DNA of 64,000 nucleotides from Fulvimarina sp039652615 (GCF_039652615.1 NZ_JBDJAC010000007.1:124001-188000), one strand, 5' to 3'. Positions 9,217 through 18,896 are shown, counted from the stretch's first letter. Notes: a model not told the origin generated them from the sequence alone. A program made the numbers and translations.

Positions 9217-10965
9217 ATGCGGAGATTCAAAGGCCGTTTCACCCAAATCGCCCGGTCGGTTCGTGCGCGAACTCAGACCGCTGCCACGCGGTTTCCCGTC
9301 GCTGTTCTTGCGATCTTCTGTGCATCGCTCGCCGCGAATGCGGAGATTGCTGACGCCCTTCCTATGACGTCAGACGCGCTGCTTCGGCTCGAGTCGGCGC
9401 TCTTTTCGGCTGCCGCAGCGGCCATCGCCGCGACTCTTGCCTCGGAAGCGTATCATGCAAGGCGTGGGATCGATCTTATCGTCCAGTCGCTTGCTGCGAT
9501 CCTGGTCGCGGCTGGTGTCTGGTATGGCCTTCGATGGGGCATCTTCGCGCCGGCCCTGATCGGGGGCATTCTCCTTGCCATTCCTCTTGCCCCTTATCTT
9601 CGGCGCGGGGACGGTCTGACGTTCTGGACATTCGCGGCGAAAATGATCGTGGGCGGGGCCTTCGCCTTTGCCGCGGTGATCATCTTCGTCACCGGTGTTC
9701 TCGCGATCATCTATATGATCGGCTTCCTCTTCGAATTCGAAATCGAGGGGTCGATCGACACGCATATCTTCATCACGGCACTGACGCTTGTCGGACCGTG
9801 GTTCGTGCTGGGCCAGATCCCGAAGGCATTCGACGATCGGATCGTCGTCACGGACGAGGATCATTCCGTTCGCGCCATCGCCTTGTTGGCGGGCTGGGTT
9901 TCCGCGCCGCTCGCCCTCGTCGCAGCCCTCGTGCTTTATCTATACGGCGCGAAGATCATCGTCACAGGCGACGTGCCCAAGGGCGAAATCGGCTGGATCG
10001 TCTCCGTCTTTGCGCTGCTCACTGTTTCCCTGCGGATTGCGGCCGAGCCGATCGAGGCGAGCGGCGGTGCGGCCTTACGGTTGTTCTGCCGAATCTGGCC
10101 GTGGACATTAGTTCTGCCCCTTGGCCTTCTCGCCTATGCCGTTTGGCTTCGGATCGATGCCGAAGGCCTGACCGTCTCGCGCTATTATCTCGCGCTCGGC
10201 GGCATCTCAGCGGGGATGATCGCGCTTGTCGGCCTCATCTCGGGGCGTCGGCTCGATATTCGCTGGCTGGTCGCAATTCCGGCCGCCTTGTGCCTGATGT
10301 CCAGCTTTGGACCGCAAGGTGTCGCCCAATCGGTCGGGCGCAGTCAGACAGACCGGCTCCAAGCACTGTTCAAGGGCGATCTCAAGCCTGAGACCACCGG
10401 TCAGCTGAGCGACGCCGAAAGGCGGCAAGCGCGCTCACGCATCTACGCGCTCGATAATGTCGATCAACTGGATCGGCTGGCATCGATTGCCAGCGCGGGA
10501 CGGGCTGTCGCGAATGGTGAGGCCACCGACGCCTCTCTTGTCATAGAGGCTCTTGGCCTGCAGGCATTTGCCGACAGTCAGGCCCTGATCTCAGAAGACC
10601 TGCGTCGGTACACGCTGATCGATACGGCGGGTTATGACCGGTTCGCCCTGTCATTGACGGCTGAAACCAAGGGTGGCCGCGGTGAGAGCGAAGCACCCAC
10701 CGGTAACGGCGAGCCGTCGATCTGGCTCGACGGGGACAATCTTGTCGTCGACATTGCCGGGATGAGAGACCGCTTTGCGCTGACACTGACGAATCTCGAT
10801 AATTGGCGAAAACAGAGCTCCAATAAGCCCGCAGCGCCCATGACCTTACGGGGTGAGGGCGGACGGACCCTTGGTCTGGTCCCGGTCCGGGCGATGCGCA
10901 AGGCAGACGGCGCCATCGTCTCGATCAGCGGCCATCTTCTGTATACTGCACGGGAATGGCGTTGA
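9217..10965 (+). CDS. DUF4153 polytopic membrane protein
   Basis: A 582-aa inner-membrane protein. About ten hydrophobic segments occupy the first 350 residues (for example AVLAIFCASLAANAEIAD and FAFAAVIIFVTGVLAIIYMIG), followed by a soluble C-terminal region of about 220 residues. The layout and the order of segments match DUF4153 proteins; the function is unknown. A GGAGGG SD precedes the ATG. It is convergent with trmFO, with no obvious terminator between the two. Confidence 0.85.
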   Translation: MRRFKGRFTQIARSVRARTQTAATRFPVAVLAIFCASLAANAEIADALPMTSDALLRLESALFSAAAAAIAATLASEAYHARRGIDLIVQSLAAILVAAGVWYGLRWGIFAPALIGGILLAIPLAPYLRRGDGLTFWTFAAKMIVGGAFAFAAVIIFVTGVLAIIYMIGFLFEFEIEGSIDTHIFITALTLVGPWFVLGQIPKAFDDRIVVTDEDHSVRAIALLAGWVSAPLALVAALVLYLYGAKIIVTGDVPKGEIGWIVSVFALLTVSLRIAAEPIEASGGAALRLFCRIWPWTLVLPLGLLAYAVWLRIDAEGLTVSRYYLALGGISAGMIALVGLISGRRLDIRWLVAIPAALCLMSSFGPQGVAQSVGRSQTDRLQALFKGDLKPETTGQLSDAERRQARSRIYALDNVDQLDRLASIASAGRAVANGEATDASLVIEALGLQAFADSQALISEDLRRYTLIDTAGYDRFALSLTAETKGGRGESEAPTGNGEPSIWLDGDNLVVDIAGMRDRFALTLTNLDNWRKQSSNKPAAPMTLRGEGGRTLGLVPVRAMRKADGAIVSISGHLLYTAREWR

Positions 10966-11053
10966 GAGCCGCAGTCACGCGCCTCCCGCTTTATCGCTGT
11001 TCACTTGAGTGACCGCATCGCCTTGTCGCGTCCTGCGCACGTGTTCGTGGCCG

Positions 11054-12478
11054 CTATTCAGCAGCGGCCGCCACGATTGTCTCGCTGTCGAGCCAGCGCC
11101 TGAAGTCGTTCAAAGCGCGCGCGGACAGCGCTTTCTTCTTTGCGATCGACTTGTCCTTGCCCCTAAACCGCTTCACGCCTTCGGGTTTCTGGATCGTGCC
11201 GGGCTCAAGCGGCGGGAACAGGCCGAAATTGATGTTCATGGGCTGGAACGAGCGTTTGCCGCCCTCTTCCTCGTGCGCGAGGTGCCCGCCGGTGATGTGC
11301 CCCAGGAGAGCACCCATTGCCGTCGTCTCGGGCGGCGTCGAGACGGTTTCGCCAAGACGTTCCGCGGCCGCGAAGCGGCCCGCCATCAGGCCGACGGCGG
11401 CCGATTCCACATAGCCTTCGCATCCCGTGATCTGACCGGCGAACCGAAGTCGCGGGAGCTTCTTCAGCTTCAGTGTGACGTCGAGCAGGCGCGGGGAATC
11501 GAGATAGGTGTTTCGGTGAAGCCCACCGAGCCGGGCGAACTCGGCATTTTCCAGCCCCGGAATCATCCGGAAGATCGCGGCCTGTTCGCCATATTTCAGC
11601 TTCGTCTGGAAGCCGACCATGTTGTAGAGCGTGCCGAGTGCGTTGTCCTGGCGGAGCTGCACGACGGCATAGGCTTTCACCTCCGGATTATGCGCGTTGG
11701 TGAGGCCCATTGGCTTCATGGGGCCGTGACGCAGGGTTTCCGGACCCCGTTCCGCCATCACCTCGATCGGCAGGCAGCCGTCGAAATAGGGCGTTCCCTC
11801 CCACTCCTTGAACTGGGTTCGATCGCCCTCGACGAGCGCTGCGACAAAGCGCTCATAGGTCTCCTTGTCGAGCGGGCAGTTGATATAGTCCTTGCCCGTG
11901 CCGCCCGGGCCCACCTTGTCGTAGCGGGACTGGAACCACGCCTTGTCCATGTCGATCGTGTCGAAGTGGACGATCGGGGCGATGGCGTCGTAAAAGGCGA
12001 GGGCGTCCTGTCCCGTCGCGCTTCGAATGCCTTCCGCAAGCGCCGGTGCCGTCAACGGGCCGGTCGCGACGATGGTATCGCCCCAGTCCTCCGGCGGCAG
12101 GCCTTCGATTTCGCCCCGCTCGATCGTGATCAGCGGATGGTCTTCGAGCGCTTTCGTCACAGCTGCGGAAAAACCTTCGCGATCGACGGCCAGAGCCCCG
12201 CCGGCAGGTACTTGGTTGGCATCGGCCGACCGCATGATGAGCGAGCCCGCCAGCCGCATCTCGGCATGGATCACGCCAACCGCGTTGGCCTGCGCATCGT
12301 CCGAGCGGAATGAGTTCGAGCAGACGAGTTCAGCGAGGCCATCGGTCTTATGGGCCTCCGTTCCGCGAACGGGCCGCATCTCGTGAAGAATGACCGGCAC
12401 GCCGCGCGATGCGATCTGCCAGGCTGCTTCGGAACCGGCAAGGCCGCCGCCGACGATATGAATGGGTGTTTGGGTCAT
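11054..12478 (-). CDS. trmFO: methylenetetrahydrofolate-tRNA (uracil-5-)-methyltransferase TrmFO
   Basis: Flavoprotein that makes m5U54 in the T loop of tRNAs using methylene-THF. The 474-aa product opens with the FAD-binding Rossmann motif IHIVGGGLAGSEAAWQIA. It has the family signatures LVCSNSFRSDD, GPGGTGKDYINCPL (catalytic Cys region) and LFPPLEPG. The length is normal for the family. It reads opposite to the DUF4153 gene and is separated by 111 nt from the upstream MFS gene on the same strand. Confidence 0.96.
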   Translation of the reverse strand: MTQTPIHIVGGGLAGSEAAWQIASRGVPVILHEMRPVRGTEAHKTDGLAELVCSNSFRSDDAQANAVGVIHAEMRLAGSLIMRSADANQVPAGGALAVDREGFSAAVTKALEDHPLITIERGEIEGLPPEDWGDTIVATGPLTAPALAEGIRSATGQDALAFYDAIAPIVHFDTIDMDKAWFQSRYDKVGPGGTGKDYINCPLDKETYERFVAALVEGDRTQFKEWEGTPYFDGCLPIEVMAERGPETLRHGPMKPMGLTNAHNPEVKAYAVVQLRQDNALGTLYNMVGFQTKLKYGEQAAIFRMIPGLENAEFARLGGLHRNTYLDSPRLLDVTLKLKKLPRLRFAGQITGCEGYVESAAVGLMAGRFAAAERLGETVSTPPETTAMGALLGHITGGHLAHEEEGGKRSFQPMNINFGLFPPLEPGTIQKPEGVKRFRGKDKSIAKKKALSARALNDFRRWLDSETIVAAAAE

Positions 12479-12589
12479 GGCCGAAATCTAGCAACGCTGA
12501 CAGCCCTCCGAAAGGTGGGGCGCCTTGAATGTTGCTTGATGACGAGCTGGATGAGCAAAAACAGGCGTTCCCTTTTTACGTCCGGCGCT

Positions 12590-13792
12590 TCAAGCGGGTC
12601 TTTCGTTTTCGCCGAAGTCGCGCTGCAGGGCAGCGATCGCCGCGCCGGCGACGAGCAGCGCCGTCGATATCCACTGGCCCGCCGAGACCCCGTCGGTGAT
12701 GTCACTGAGAAAACCGATCCCGACCGGACCGAGGATTTGTCCGATTCCAAAGGCGATCGTCATTGCCGATATTCCCGCCGACCAGTGTTTTTCGGCATAG
12801 TTCCGGCGCACGAAGGCCGTCGTGGAGGCGACGACGGCAAGGAACGTGCCCCCTACCATTCCGGCCGACATGAAGAGCACGACCGGTGACTCGGTGAGTG
12901 CGACGAGGGAAGATGCGGCTGCAAGTACCAGTGAAAGGATTGCGAAGGCCGATCCGTTGACACGGCGTTTCAGGAAACGGCCCCAGATCCAGGGCGAGGC
13001 CATCGCGGCAAGACCGATGACGGTCCAGAGACCGGCCTGTAGGGATACGCTCGCCCCATTGGCCCGCACCCACGCGATGACGAATGTCAGATAGCCGATA
13101 TAGCCGGCACCGAAAAAGGCGTAACCGACGAGGATGCCGGACATCCTGCGGATACGGACATCCGAGCTTGCAGCTGTCGCGCTCCGCCGAGTTCCGGATG
13201 GGCGTCCGAGCAGAAGCACGACGCCGAGGATCGCCGACAGGATCGCCAGCAGACCCCAGGCCATCGGCCAGCTTTCCATTCCGCCTTCACTCAAGGCGAT
13301 GGGCACAGTCACGCCGGATAGCGCTATTCCGAAGCCGGGACCGGCATAAAAGAGACCCAGCAGAAATGGATTGCCCTCGTTTTCCGAGGCGAGACGAGCG
13401 GCCAGAAAGCCTCCGCCGACAAACGCCAACCCTGCGCCGATGCCGGCAAGAACCCGCGCAAGATTGAGCGAAATCGGATCGCGCAGCACCACGCACAAGG
13501 CGAGGGACGCAACGCACATCCACAATCCGATCTGCATCGCATTGAAGGCGCCGACGCGTCGGTTGACACGCGCTGCGAGAAGGGCGCCGGCCAGATAGCC
13601 GAGCGCGTTGGTCGTGTTGAGCCAGCCCGCAGTCGAATAGGACCAGCCGAGATCGGCGCGCATGTCCGGTAGAATCAGCGCATAGGCGAAGCGAGATAGA
13701 CCAAGCCCGACGGCTGCCGCAGCCGCAAGCCCGACGACCTGAACCCAGGGCGGCAGGCTCTCACGCCGCGAGGTCGTAGGCCCGTTCTTCAT
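12590..13792 (-). CDS. YbfB/YjiJ family MFS transporter
   Basis: A 400-aa, 12-segment major facilitator protein. The N-terminal GLGLSRFAYALILPDMRADLGW and the following GWLNTTNALGYLAGALLAAR are characteristic of the YbfB/YjiJ group, whose substrates are unknown. It reads in the same direction as trmFO and lies upstream of it. A 130-bp gap separates its start from the hairpin array of the DUF1127 locus. Confidence 0.87.
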   Translation of the reverse strand: MKNGPTTSRRESLPPWVQVVGLAAAAAVGLGLSRFAYALILPDMRADLGWSYSTAGWLNTTNALGYLAGALLAARVNRRVGAFNAMQIGLWMCVASLALCVVLRDPISLNLARVLAGIGAGLAFVGGGFLAARLASENEGNPFLLGLFYAGPGFGIALSGVTVPIALSEGGMESWPMAWGLLAILSAILGVVLLLGRPSGTRRSATAASSDVRIRRMSGILVGYAFFGAGYIGYLTFVIAWVRANGASVSLQAGLWTVIGLAAMASPWIWGRFLKRRVNGSAFAILSLVLAAASSLVALTESPVVLFMSAGMVGGTFLAVVASTTAFVRRNYAEKHWSAGISAMTIAFGIGQILGPVGIGFLSDITDGVSAGQWISTALLVAGAAIAALQRDFGENERPA

Positions 13793-13924
13793 CCGCGAAC
13801 ACCTCCCCTTGTGCAGCGCGACATATCAGCGCCGAGTGTGCTTCGACAAGATTCGATGGATTCTAGCTATGGCGAGAGTGGTCCGGTGACGGGTTTTGCG
13901 AATTTTTCAGGAGCAGAAACAACA

Positions 13925-14036
13925 ACACCCGCCGGGGGAGGACCGGCGGGTGTCGTATGTACGGAGCCTACGTTGGGAGGAGGAGTGTAGGCCCCTTAAT
14001 CCGCTTCGAAACTCGGGAGGAGGTGAGTACGAAGCG
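13925..14036 (-). ncRNA. anti-SD (CCUCCUCCC-loop) sRNA unit 2, three hairpins
   Basis: Read on the minus strand, three successive hairpins (14036-14002, 13992-13966, 13953-13925) each present CCUCCUCCC or UCCUCCC in the loop. The first has a 7-bp outer and a 4-bp inner stem. The second has a 6-bp GCCTAC/GTAGGC stem. The third is a perfect 11-bp GC-rich stem with a 7-nt loop, followed by the U-rich TTGTTGTTTC, so it doubles as a terminator. The motif is that of the alphaproteobacterial cuckoo/CcsR RNAs, which are co-transcribed with a DUF1127 gene in Rhodobacter. The match is to motif, structure and context; transcription is inferred. Confidence 0.75.
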
Positions 14037-14064
14037 AAACTCTGAAACTTTGGTTTGGTGTAGG

Positions 14065-14173
14065 CGTCCGCCGGGGGGAGGACCCGGCGGACGACTTACC
14101 AGAGGTTCACCCAGGGAGGAGGAAGGTGAACCCGTCATTCGCGGAAACCCTTTGGGAGGAGGTGGGTTGCCGC
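14065..14173 (-). ncRNA. anti-SD (CCUCCUCCC-loop) sRNA unit 1, three hairpins
   Basis: This is the first unit after the DUF1127 stop, again with three minus-strand hairpins. 14173-14141 has GCGG/CCGC and AACCC/GGGTT stems with one mismatch. 14132-14104 has an 8-bp GGTTCACC stem. 14093-14065 is a perfect 11-bp GC-rich stem with the 7-nt loop UCCUCCC. The loops carry CCUCCUCCC, complementary to Shine-Dalgarno sequences. The order weak, weak, GC-rich repeats in the second unit, so the array looks like a duplicated three-hairpin module processed from the DUF1127 transcript. Confidence 0.75.
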
Positions 14174-14189
14174 AAAACTGCAAATTCTG

Positions 14190-14333
14190 TTAGCCGACTG
14201 TGCGCCGCGCAATCGACGGGATGTCGTAGCGTGAGATGCCAAGATCGTTGAGCTCACGCTGCGAGAGACGGTCCAGTTCCTTGACGGTGTCACGGTAACG
14301 GCGCCAGTTCTTATACGATCTTACGATATCCAT
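14190..14333 (-). CDS. DUF1127 small protein (47 aa)
   Basis: A short Arg-rich protein that reads MDIVRSYKNWRRYRDTVKEL for its first 20 residues and continues with the DUF1127 core LSQRELNDLGISRYDI. Small DUF1127 proteins (CcaF1 in Rhodobacter) bind RNA and act in stress responses and RNA maturation. The stop TAA is 17 nt from the first hairpin of the anti-SD RNA array on the same strand, the same order as ccaF1-ccsR1-4, which supports co-transcription. An AGGACAAG stretch precedes the ATG. Confidence 0.88.
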   Translation of the reverse strand: MDIVRSYKNWRRYRDTVKELDRLSQRELNDLGISRYDIPSIARRTVG

Positions 14334-14802
14334 CTTAACTTGTCCTGTCCTGACCAAGTGCTTGGCCACATTCTTTGGTGCGGCGTTGCATTTTTGCTTT
14401 CCGCCGTCCGTTGATCCACAAACTAGTCAGCCGATGCGAGCCCGGCTAGTCGCTCTACCGCATAGGAGCCATGCATTTTGTGCAGTGCAACAAATGCTGC
14501 TGCGCCGAGGCGCTTTCTGTCTCCCTGTCACGCATCTCCCGAATATTCGGCGTTCGCTTCGGAAGCTGTCGAGGTTCGCGAGGCGAAGATTGCCGCTGAC
14601 GGACAGGGGAGTGTCCAGCCATAACGCAGCCACGAAATGAACCGGGCGCGGGGCAAGGGGCGTGATCAAATCGTTCGCCTTCGATACGAAAGCTTGGATT
14701 TCAGGTCGAAAAGGGGCGGTTTCGGCCCTTTCGCCGCCTATATGGCGGTGATATAGAGGCCCGCGATTCACGCTGGTTTCTTATAGCCCGGCGTGCCCAT
14801 TC
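14334..14802. other. intergenic region between DUF1127 locus and tRNA-Leu
   Basis: This stretch of 469 bp must hold the leftward promoter of the DUF1127/sRNA locus and the rightward promoter of tRNA-Leu. I see no convincing -35/-10 pair, and the open frames in it have no SD or recognisable product. Confidence 0.5.
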
Positions 14803-14887
14803 GCGGGTGTGGCGGAATTGGCAGACGCACTTGGTTTAGGTCCAAGCGCCGAGAGGCATGGGGGTTCAAGTCCCTCCACCCGCACCA
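14803..14887 (+). tRNA. tRNA-Leu (anticodon UAG)
   Basis: An 85-nt class II tRNA. The acceptor is GCGGGTG/CACCCGC with encoded CCA, the anticodon stem is CTTGG/CCAAG around TTTAGGT (anticodon TAG), and there is a long variable arm plus a T loop with GTTCAAGTC. It lies 71 nt upstream of tig. Confidence 0.97.
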
Positions 14888-14958
14888 GTTCACGATAAGA
14901 ACGGGATCGACGGCTGTTACGATGGCTCGAGGCCGTCAGGATAAAGAAGGTATAAAGC

Positions 14959-16323
14959 ATGCAGGTGACGGAAACGAAGGCCGAGGGCCTCAAGCGGGAG
15001 ATCGAGGTGGTCGTACCAGCCTCGGACCTGGAGGCACGGCTTCAGACCCGGCTGCACGAGGCAAAGGGCAGGGTGCAGCTCAAGGGCTTCCGGCCCGGCA
15101 AGGTGCCTGTGGCTCATTTGCGCAAGATGTACGGCAAATCGTTCATGGCCGAGATCGTGAACGAGATCCTCAAGGATACGCCGCGCAACATCATTGCCGA
15201 GCGCAACGAGCGTTCGGCCATGCAGCCCGAAATCGACATGACCGAGGACGAGGCGGAAGCCGAGAAGGTTCTGGACGGTAAGTCCGACTTCAAGTTCACG
15301 GTCTCCTACGAGAAGCTTCCGACCTTCGAGCTCGCCAGCACGGACGGCATGAAGATCGAACGGCCGATCGTCGAAGTTCCCGACGAAGAAGTCGAGGAGC
15401 AGGTCAAGCTGATTGCCGAGAACGCCCGCGAATATACGCCGAAGGACGGTGCGGCCGAAAACGGCGATCGCGTGACGCTCGATTTCGTCGGCAAGATCGA
15501 TGGTGAGGCGTTCCAGGGCGGTTCCGCTACCGACTCGAACCTCGTGCTCGGCTCGAACCAGTTCATTCCGGGTTTCGAAGAGCAGCTGATCGGCGTTTCG
15601 GCAGGTGACGAAAAGCAGGTCGTGGTGTCCTTCCCGGACGATTACGGCGCGCCCGATCTCGCCGGCAAGGAAGCGACGTTCGACACGGTGGTCAAATCCG
15701 TCGCGGCGCCGGCCGATATCGAGATCAACGACGATCTCGCCAAGAAGCTGGGCCTTGAGTCCGAGGAGCGTTTGCGCACGGTCGTTCGCGAGCAGATCGA
15801 GAGCCAATACGGCCAGGCGACGCGCCAGAAGGTGAAGCGCCAGATTCTCGATGCGCTTGACGATACCTATTCGTTCGAGCTTCCGGAGAAGCTGGTCGAG
15901 GCCGAGTTCAACAACATCTGGAATCAGGTGCAGGCCGAACTCTCGCGCTCCGGCAAGACCTTCGAAGACGAAAACACCACCGAGGAAAAGGCCAAGGAAG
16001 AGTATCGCACGCTCGCAGAGCGTCGCGTTCGTCTGGGCCTTGTCCTGTCGGAGATCGGCGAGAAGGCTGGTATTCAGGTCAGCGACGAAGAACTGCAGCG
16101 CGCGATGTTCGACCAGCTTCGCCGTTATCCGGGCCAGGAACAGCAGGTCTACGAATTCTATCAGAAGAATCCGGATGCCCTCGCAAGCCTTCGCGCCCCG
16201 ATCTACGAGGACAAGGTCATCGACAAGCTCCTCGCGGAAGCGGACGTCACCGACAAGGTGGTGACCAAGGACGAGCTTCTTGCGGAAGACTCAGAAGACG
16301 ATGCTCTGAGCATGGCCTCCTGA
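14959..16323 (+). CDS. tig: trigger factor
   Basis: Ribosome-associated peptidyl-prolyl isomerase and chaperone. The 454-aa product has the ribosome-binding signature GFRPGKVP in the N-terminal domain, a central FKBP-type PPIase domain (GDRVTLDFVGKIDGEAFQGG... IPGFEEQLIG, about 165-245) and a long helical C-terminal domain. Its place upstream of clpP and clpX is the usual proteobacterial arrangement, here interrupted by an MscS-type channel gene. A strong terminator follows. Confidence 0.97.
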   Translation: MQVTETKAEGLKREIEVVVPASDLEARLQTRLHEAKGRVQLKGFRPGKVPVAHLRKMYGKSFMAEIVNEILKDTPRNIIAERNERSAMQPEIDMTEDEAEAEKVLDGKSDFKFTVSYEKLPTFELASTDGMKIERPIVEVPDEEVEEQVKLIAENAREYTPKDGAAENGDRVTLDFVGKIDGEAFQGGSATDSNLVLGSNQFIPGFEEQLIGVSAGDEKQVVVSFPDDYGAPDLAGKEATFDTVVKSVAAPADIEINDDLAKKLGLESEERLRTVVREQIESQYGQATRQKVKRQILDALDDTYSFELPEKLVEAEFNNIWNQVQAELSRSGKTFEDENTTEEKAKEEYRTLAERRVRLGLVLSEIGEKAGIQVSDEELQRAMFDQLRRYPGQEQQVYEFYQKNPDALASLRAPIYEDKVIDKLLAEADVTDKVVTKDELLAEDSEDDALSMAS

Positions 16324-16350
16324 CGAATAGTTCACGCGTTAGTGATTCTG

Positions 16351-16376
16351 AAGGCCGGCCTAGCGCCGGCCTTTTT
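16351..16376 (+). terminator. Rho-independent terminator of tig
   Basis: The 9-bp stem AAGGCCGGC/GCCGGCCTT is followed immediately by a T run, 27 nt after the tig stop. Confidence 0.9.
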
Positions 16377-16520
16377 CGTCCGCAGACAAACCGTCGTCAC
16401 GTTCTTGGCTATCTCCGCCCGTGTCGGCTGACGAATGGGGTGCTTTTTCGCCACTTGGTCTGGTTCAGCCGCTGCGAACGAATTCCAGGACCTGAACACA
16501 TATTAGAAGCAGGATTTCGC

Positions 16521-18896
16521 ATGCGTCGCTTTTCGACAGCCGTCTTGATGATCGCGGCTGCAATCTTCTTCGCACAGATCACACCCGGTCATGCGCAGTC
16601 GCCAATCAGTTCGTCGAGCGCGGCAAGTGCAGCCTCGTCCGAGACGACGAAGGAACCAAGTCTCGACGATCTCATCTCGATTCTCGAAAATGAGAAGACC
16701 CGAGGCAAGCTTCTGGAGTCGCTCAAGGCAGCCGCGTATCAGGCGCCCGCGAACGAGAGCGAGGACGAGGGTATCGTCAAAGCGCCGAATCCAGACCAGA
16801 CGCTGCCCGCTCGTATAGCCGAGGGCGTGCGAACCTTCGTCGGCAGCGCCTCCAGCGCCGGGTCGGATATTTTACAAAGCCTGCGTTCATCCGGAACGGT
16901 CCTGTCCGGTGCCGGCTCGCTCGACATACCGGCAATTCTGACGGCGGTGCTCCCCGTAGGGCTTGTCGCGATCGTCGTCTTTCTCGTTCTGGGGCTTGGG
17001 CGCATCGTCAAAGCCCCCATTTTCCGGCGCCTCGCAGAAACGAGCGCCCATGCAAGCCCCATCAACAAGCTTCTCCTGCTTATTCTTTCCGGCCTGATTG
17101 ATGCGCTCTCGATCATTTTGAGCTGGGCCGGCGGCATTGTCGCAGCTTCGGTCTTTGCCAACGGTCAGCCTGGTTTCAACCAGCAGCTCTTCCTCAACGC
17201 GTTTCTCGTCATCGAGATGATCAAGGTGGTTCTGGCACTTTTCGTCTCGCCGAACTATCCGGCCCTGCGACTGACGCCATTTTCGAACCGACAGGCCAGT
17301 TACTGGTATTTCTGGTTGTCGCGGTTCATTTCAGTGCTCGGCTACACCTTCCTGTTTGTCGCGCCCGTCATCCGCTCCGCATCCACCGTGCAGGCTGCCG
17401 ATGCGACGCGCTTCATCGTCGTCATCGCCTGTGTCCTCGTCGGCTTGTTCCTAATTCTCAAGAACCGTGGAACTGTCCGCGAGCGGCTCAAGCGCGCGAA
17501 AAAGAATGGCGACAGCAGTGTCGGTGCCCATATAAACGCCTTCATCGGTCAGATCTGGTGGATCGTTGCCATCGGCTTCATTCTCGCCGCCTTCATCGTC
17601 TGGCTCAGAAGTCCTGAAGAGGGCCTGCGTTTCCTGACGCTCGGAACGCTGAAGACCATCGGCGCCATGGCGGTCGGGGGACTGATCGTTTCGGTCCTGA
17701 GTCGCTGGATCGCCAGCGGCATTCCGATCCCGGAAACGGTCAAGGACAAGCTTCCGTTGCTGGAAAGGCGTGTGAACAGTTTTATCCCGAATGCGCTGAC
17801 GGTCGTCCGTGTCTTCGTGGTTGTCGCAGTTCTCGCCTACGTTCTCGAAGCCTGGTCGATCGTCAGCTATTCGAACTGGCTGGCCACCAGCACGGTGCAG
17901 GCATTCGTCGGCGGACTTGTCGGCGGTGGCATCATTCTGTGCATCGGCGTCGCGATCTACATCGCGGTCTCGTCCTGGATCGAATACCGGCTGAATCCCA
18001 ATTACGGGACGATCCCGACCGCCCGTGAGCGCACATTGCTCTCGCTGTTCCGCAACGCTTTCACCATCGCGATGGTGGTCATCGTGACGATGCTGGTTCT
18101 CAGCCAGATCGGCATCGACATTGCGCCACTTCTCGCTGGTGCCGGTGTCGTCGGTCTCGCCATCGGTTTCGGCGCGCAGAAGTTCGTTCAGGACATCATC
18201 ACTGGCGCCTTCATCCAGATACAGAACGCCATGAACGAAGGCGACATCGTCGAGGTGAACGGGGTGACGGGAACGGTCGAACAGCTCACCGTTCGCTCGG
18301 TCGGCCTGCGGACAGTCGATGGTACGTGGTGCCTCATACCGTTCTCGTCGGTCGATCAAGTCGCCAACTACTCGAAGGACTTCGCCTACTACGTGGCCGA
18401 CATCGGCGTTGCCTATCGCGAGAATACGGACGACGTCGAAGACATGATGGTCGATGCCTTCCAGGAGCTGAAAACGACCTCTGTCGCCGAGAATCTTATC
18501 GGGGAGATGGAAATGTGGGGCGTTCAGGAGCTTGGTGATTCGGCCGTTGTCATGCGCGGACGCGTGATGACCAAGCCAGGAACCCAGTGGGGCATCGGAC
18601 GGGCCTATCGCGGCATCATCAAGCGGATGGCCGACGAGCGCGGCATCGAGATTCCGTTCCCGCACATGACCGTCTGGTTCGGCGAGGATCGTCAGGGCAG
18701 CGCGCCGCCGATCAGGGTCGCGGACAAAAACGCGGCCAAGGCCTCGCGCCAGATCGAAGCCGGGCATGTCGAGCACGATCACGGTGCAGCACAGGCCGCG
18801 TCGTCCACGAGAAATTACGGGACATCGGATGCGACCGGAAAAACAATTCCGCCCGGCGAAAGCGATGTCGATGCTGCCGGAGACGGGCGTGGCTAG
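16521..18896 (+). CDS. MscS-family mechanosensitive channel, large
   Basis: Inner-membrane mechanosensitive channel of about 791 aa when started at the ATG at 16521. That start gives a clean signal peptide (MRRFSTAVLMIAAAIFFAQI, cut near GHAQS), whereas the frame is open further upstream. A periplasmic N-terminal segment and about ten membrane helices precede the conserved MscS pore and beta domain (GVVGLAIGFGAQKFVQDII... VNGVTGTVEQLTVRS). The short Ala/Gly-rich C-terminal tail is poorly conserved. Multi-helix MscS proteins of this kind buffer osmotic downshock. It lies between tig and clpP on the same strand. Confidence 0.9.
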   Translation: MRRFSTAVLMIAAAIFFAQITPGHAQSPISSSSAASAASSETTKEPSLDDLISILENEKTRGKLLESLKAAAYQAPANESEDEGIVKAPNPDQTLPARIAEGVRTFVGSASSAGSDILQSLRSSGTVLSGAGSLDIPAILTAVLPVGLVAIVVFLVLGLGRIVKAPIFRRLAETSAHASPINKLLLLILSGLIDALSIILSWAGGIVAASVFANGQPGFNQQLFLNAFLVIEMIKVVLALFVSPNYPALRLTPFSNRQASYWYFWLSRFISVLGYTFLFVAPVIRSASTVQAADATRFIVVIACVLVGLFLILKNRGTVRERLKRAKKNGDSSVGAHINAFIGQIWWIVAIGFILAAFIVWLRSPEEGLRFLTLGTLKTIGAMAVGGLIVSVLSRWIASGIPIPETVKDKLPLLERRVNSFIPNALTVVRVFVVVAVLAYVLEAWSIVSYSNWLATSTVQAFVGGLVGGGIILCIGVAIYIAVSSWIEYRLNPNYGTIPTARERTLLSLFRNAFTIAMVVIVTMLVLSQIGIDIAPLLAGAGVVGLAIGFGAQKFVQDIITGAFIQIQNAMNEGDIVEVNGVTGTVEQLTVRSVGLRTVDGTWCLIPFSSVDQVANYSKDFAYYVADIGVAYRENTDDVEDMMVDAFQELKTTSVAENLIGEMEMWGVQELGDSAVVMRGRVMTKPGTQWGIGRAYRGIIKRMADERGIEIPFPHMTVWFGEDRQGSAPPIRVADKNAAKASRQIEAGHVEHDHGAAQAASSTRNYGTSDATGKTIPPGESDVDAAGDGRG

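Noticed and set aside
13925..14173. CRISPR-like array from the repeated GGGAGGAGG
   Set aside because: The shared part is only 7-9 nt and always lies in the loop of a hairpin with its own different stem; spacing is irregular and no cas gene is near. An sRNA array explains it better.
14362..14771. Two overlapping frames (92 and 114 codons) upstream of tRNA-Leu
   Set aside because: No SD, no conserved motif, and products look like random GC-rich translation.
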